The position numbers and the translations under genes were made by a program. DNA of 17,192 nt from an uncultured Bryobacterales bacterium (lineage in GTDB: Bacteria > Acidobacteriota > Terriglobia > Bryobacterales > UBA6623). The DNA lies in assembly GCA_946887065.1 (NCBI GenBank), contig CAMPKL010000014.1, positions 1 through 17,192 of the forward strand. The letters are read 5' to 3'. Shown here piece by piece: positions 15,747 to 17,192 of this stretch (positions are counted from its first letter, which is position 1; each line of letters opens with the position of its first letter). The notes beneath the pieces are model-generated. The model saw nothing but the letters and a program-made list of their open reading frames with translations, was not told where the DNA came from and searched no databases.

Positions 15747-16846
15747 CCGACCTCGACCGTCAGTTCTTGCGACAAGCGCTCAAGCTTGCCGCCAAAGGCC
15801 ACGCTCTGGCCAGCCCCAACCCGATGGTCGGCGCCGTTGTGGTCGACCAAAACGACAACCTAGCGGGCGAAGGCTTTCACACTTACGACGGCGTGAAACA
15901 TGCGGAGATCGTCGCGTTGGATAGCGCAGCAGAGCGCGCTCGCGGCGGTACTCTCTACGTCACCTTGGAGCCTTGCAGCCACCACGGGCGCACTGGCCCC
16001 TGTTCGGACGCCATCGTCGCTGCAGGAATCCGGCGAGTTGTCGCGCCGTTAGAAGATGGAAATCCGGAGGTACGCGGCAGGGGATTCGAGCGCCTGCGCG
16101 CGGCGGGAATCGAAGTCGAGGTCGCTGACGAGTTCCGCCGCGAGGCGGCCCGGTTGAACGAGCCGTTCTTTCACTACATGCGGACAGGGCGGCCGTTCGT
16201 CACCTTGAAGACTGCCGCTACGTTGGACGGCAAGATCGCGGCGCCCGACGACAACAGCGGTTGGATCACCAGCGGAGCGGCCCGCCAGCACGTCCATGAG
16301 ATACGGCACGGCCACGATGCGATCCTTACCGGAATCGGCACGGTGCTCGAGGACGATCCCCTGCTGACGGACCGGTCTGGTCTGCCTCGTCGAAAACCGC
16401 TGATGCGGATCGTTGTCGATTCCCTCTGCCGGCTGCCCGTGGAATCCCAGCTTGTCGCATCCTATGACAACGACCTCGTCGTAATGACAACTTCCGCGGC
16501 AGTGCCGAAGCGCAAAGAGTTGCTCGAAGAGCGGGGCGTTCCCGTCCATGTCATGGATGCTCCGCTAGGCCGCGTCGACCTCAAGGCAGTGTTGGACTGG
16601 GCGTCACGGGAGAGGCTGCTTTCAGTGATGATCGAGGCCGGAGCCAAACTGAATTGGGCCTCGCTCGACGAAGGCATCGTCGACAAAATTCTGATCTACT
16701 ATGCCCCCAAGATTCTCGGCGGCCTGGATTCCCTGCCCATGGCGGGCGGCATCGGACGGCGCAGCCGCTCCGGCGCCATTCGTCTGCACGGGCTGAGCAC
16801 ATTCATGGTGGGAGAAGACGAGTTCGCGGTCGAGGCTTACCTGTAG
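15743..16846 (+). CDS. ribD: RibD, bifunctional pyrimidine deaminase / uracil reductase (riboflavin synthesis)
   Basis: 367 residues. It carries out the second and third steps after GTP cyclohydrolase II. The N-terminal zinc deaminase (1-~140) has [15 protein letters not shown] with H53 and the catalytic E55, and [11 protein letters not shown] with zinc ligands C78 and C87. The NADPH-dependent reductase (about 145-367) has [28 protein letters not shown] and EAGAKLNW. Both halves look intact. Its ATG overlaps the ftsY stop by four bases, and the riboflavin synthase gene begins 10 bases after its stop. No FMN riboswitch can be seen upstream; the gene is read through from ftsY. Confidence 0.96.
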   Translation: MTDLDRQFLRQALKLAAKGHALASPNPMVGAVVVDQNDNLAGEGFHTYDGVKHAEIVALDSAAERARGGTLYVTLEPCSHHGRTGPCSDAIVAAGIRRVVAPLEDGNPEVRGRGFERLRAAGIEVEVADEFRREAARLNEPFFHYMRTGRPFVTLKTAATLDGKIAAPDDNSGWITSGAARQHVHEIRHGHDAILTGIGTVLEDDPLLTDRSGLPRRKPLMRIVVDSLCRLPVESQLVASYDNDLVVMTTSAAVPKRKELLEERGVPVHVMDAPLGRVDLKAVLDWASRERLLSVMIEAGAKLNWASLDEGIVDKILIYYAPKILGGLDSLPMAGGIGRRSRSGAIRLHGLSTFMVGEDEFAVEAYL

Positions 16847-16856
16847 AGGACCGACT

Positions 16857-17192
16857 TTGTTTACGGGCATCATCGAGGAGACCGGCGCCGTCAAGTCGGT
16901 CAATCGCCATCAGGCTGGGGCGCGCATCGAGATCGAGGCCTCCGTTGTTCTCGCTGATCTGGAAATCGGCGGCTCGATCGCCGTCAACGGCTGCTGCCTC
17001 ACTGCGATTGAGCTGACGCCTGCAGGCTTCGCGGCCGACCTCTCGCCGGAGACGATGGCTCGAACCAATCTCGGCGATCTTGAGCCGGGGCGTCGGGTGA
17101 ACCTTGAGCGGCCGCTGCTGCCCACGGACCGCCTCTCGGGACATTTCGTCCAGGGACACGTTGACGGGACCGGTGAGTTGCTGGAAGTCGCC
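16857..17192 (+). CDS. ribE: Riboflavin synthase alpha subunit (3' end cut by window edge)
   Basis: 112 codons are visible, about half of a ~200-residue enzyme that dismutates two 6,7-dimethyl-8-ribityllumazine molecules to riboflavin. The start TTG at 16857 gives MFTGIIEETGAV, the invariant N-terminus of the family, and GAGGA (16846-16850) is a well-placed ribosome site that begins within the ribD stop. The first lumazine-binding barrel includes VNGCCLTA, LSPETMARTNLG, VNLERPL, DRLSGHFVQGHVDGTG. The N-terminal barrel is complete; the C-terminal repeat lies beyond the window. The gene is called ribE or ribC depending on species. Confidence 0.94.
   Translation, partial: MFTGIIEETGAVKSVNRHQAGARIEIEASVVLADLEIGGSIAVNGCCLTAIELTPAGFAADLSPETMARTNLGDLEPGRRVNLERPLLPTDRLSGHFVQGHVDGTGELLEVA

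Overview
The window is a GC-rich, gene-dense piece of a bacterial chromosome. It holds fifteen protein genes, two of them cut by the window edges. There are no rRNA or tRNA genes, no insertion sequences, no phage genes and no CRISPR array. The content suggests a Gram-negative (diderm) organism: a heptose adenylyltransferase, a SurA-like periplasmic chaperone and a LolA-like exported protein. The protein style and the many non-ATG starts would fit an acidobacterium of the Bryobacter/Solibacter kind. That placement is from recognition, not from a search, and is only moderately certain.

Left part (1-8700, all minus strand). Read in the direction of transcription the order is rfaE2, mfd, a SurA-like peptidyl-prolyl isomerase, a YhaM-like OB/HD 3'-5' exonuclease and uvrD/pcrA, which runs off the left edge. 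Gaps are 8 to about 110 bases, so this may be one long transcription unit. It joins transcription-coupled repair (Mfd, UvrD), nucleic-acid turnover (YhaM) and envelope biogenesis (RfaE2, SurA).

Middle part (8757-11911, plus strand). A short-chain dehydrogenase diverges from rfaE2 across 56 bases. It is followed closely by a Tat-exported protein of unknown function, then a single-domain rhodanese and an inositol-monophosphatase-family phosphatase separated by 5 bases. Three genes here (rfaE2, SDR, rhodanese) have a TANNNT -10-like hexamer only 7-9 bases before the ATG, as expected for leaderless transcripts.

Right-middle part (11921-14541). Cysteine synthase (cysK) lies downstream of an Rrf2 regulator on the minus strand, 11 bases apart. 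The regulator lacks Fe-S cysteines and looks CymR-like. A perfect TCTCTA-N9-TAGAGA inverted repeat lies just before its start and is a good operator candidate. A YihY/BrkB membrane protein diverges from it, and a lone Flp pilin gene converges on that.

Right end (14811-17192, plus strand). ftsY, ribD and ribE form a tight operon: ftsY and ribD overlap by ATGA, ribD and ribE are 10 bases apart, and ribE is cut by the right edge. The 269 bases between flp and ftsY are the largest non-coding stretch and carry five GTAC sites and several short palindromes.

Most of the window is housekeeping. I see no convincing new defence or mobile system. The points most worth a second look are the Rrf2-cysK operator, the leaderless promoter geometry, the possible sulfur-related neighbourhood, the orphan Flp pilin with its unusual upstream region, and the Tat-exported orphan.
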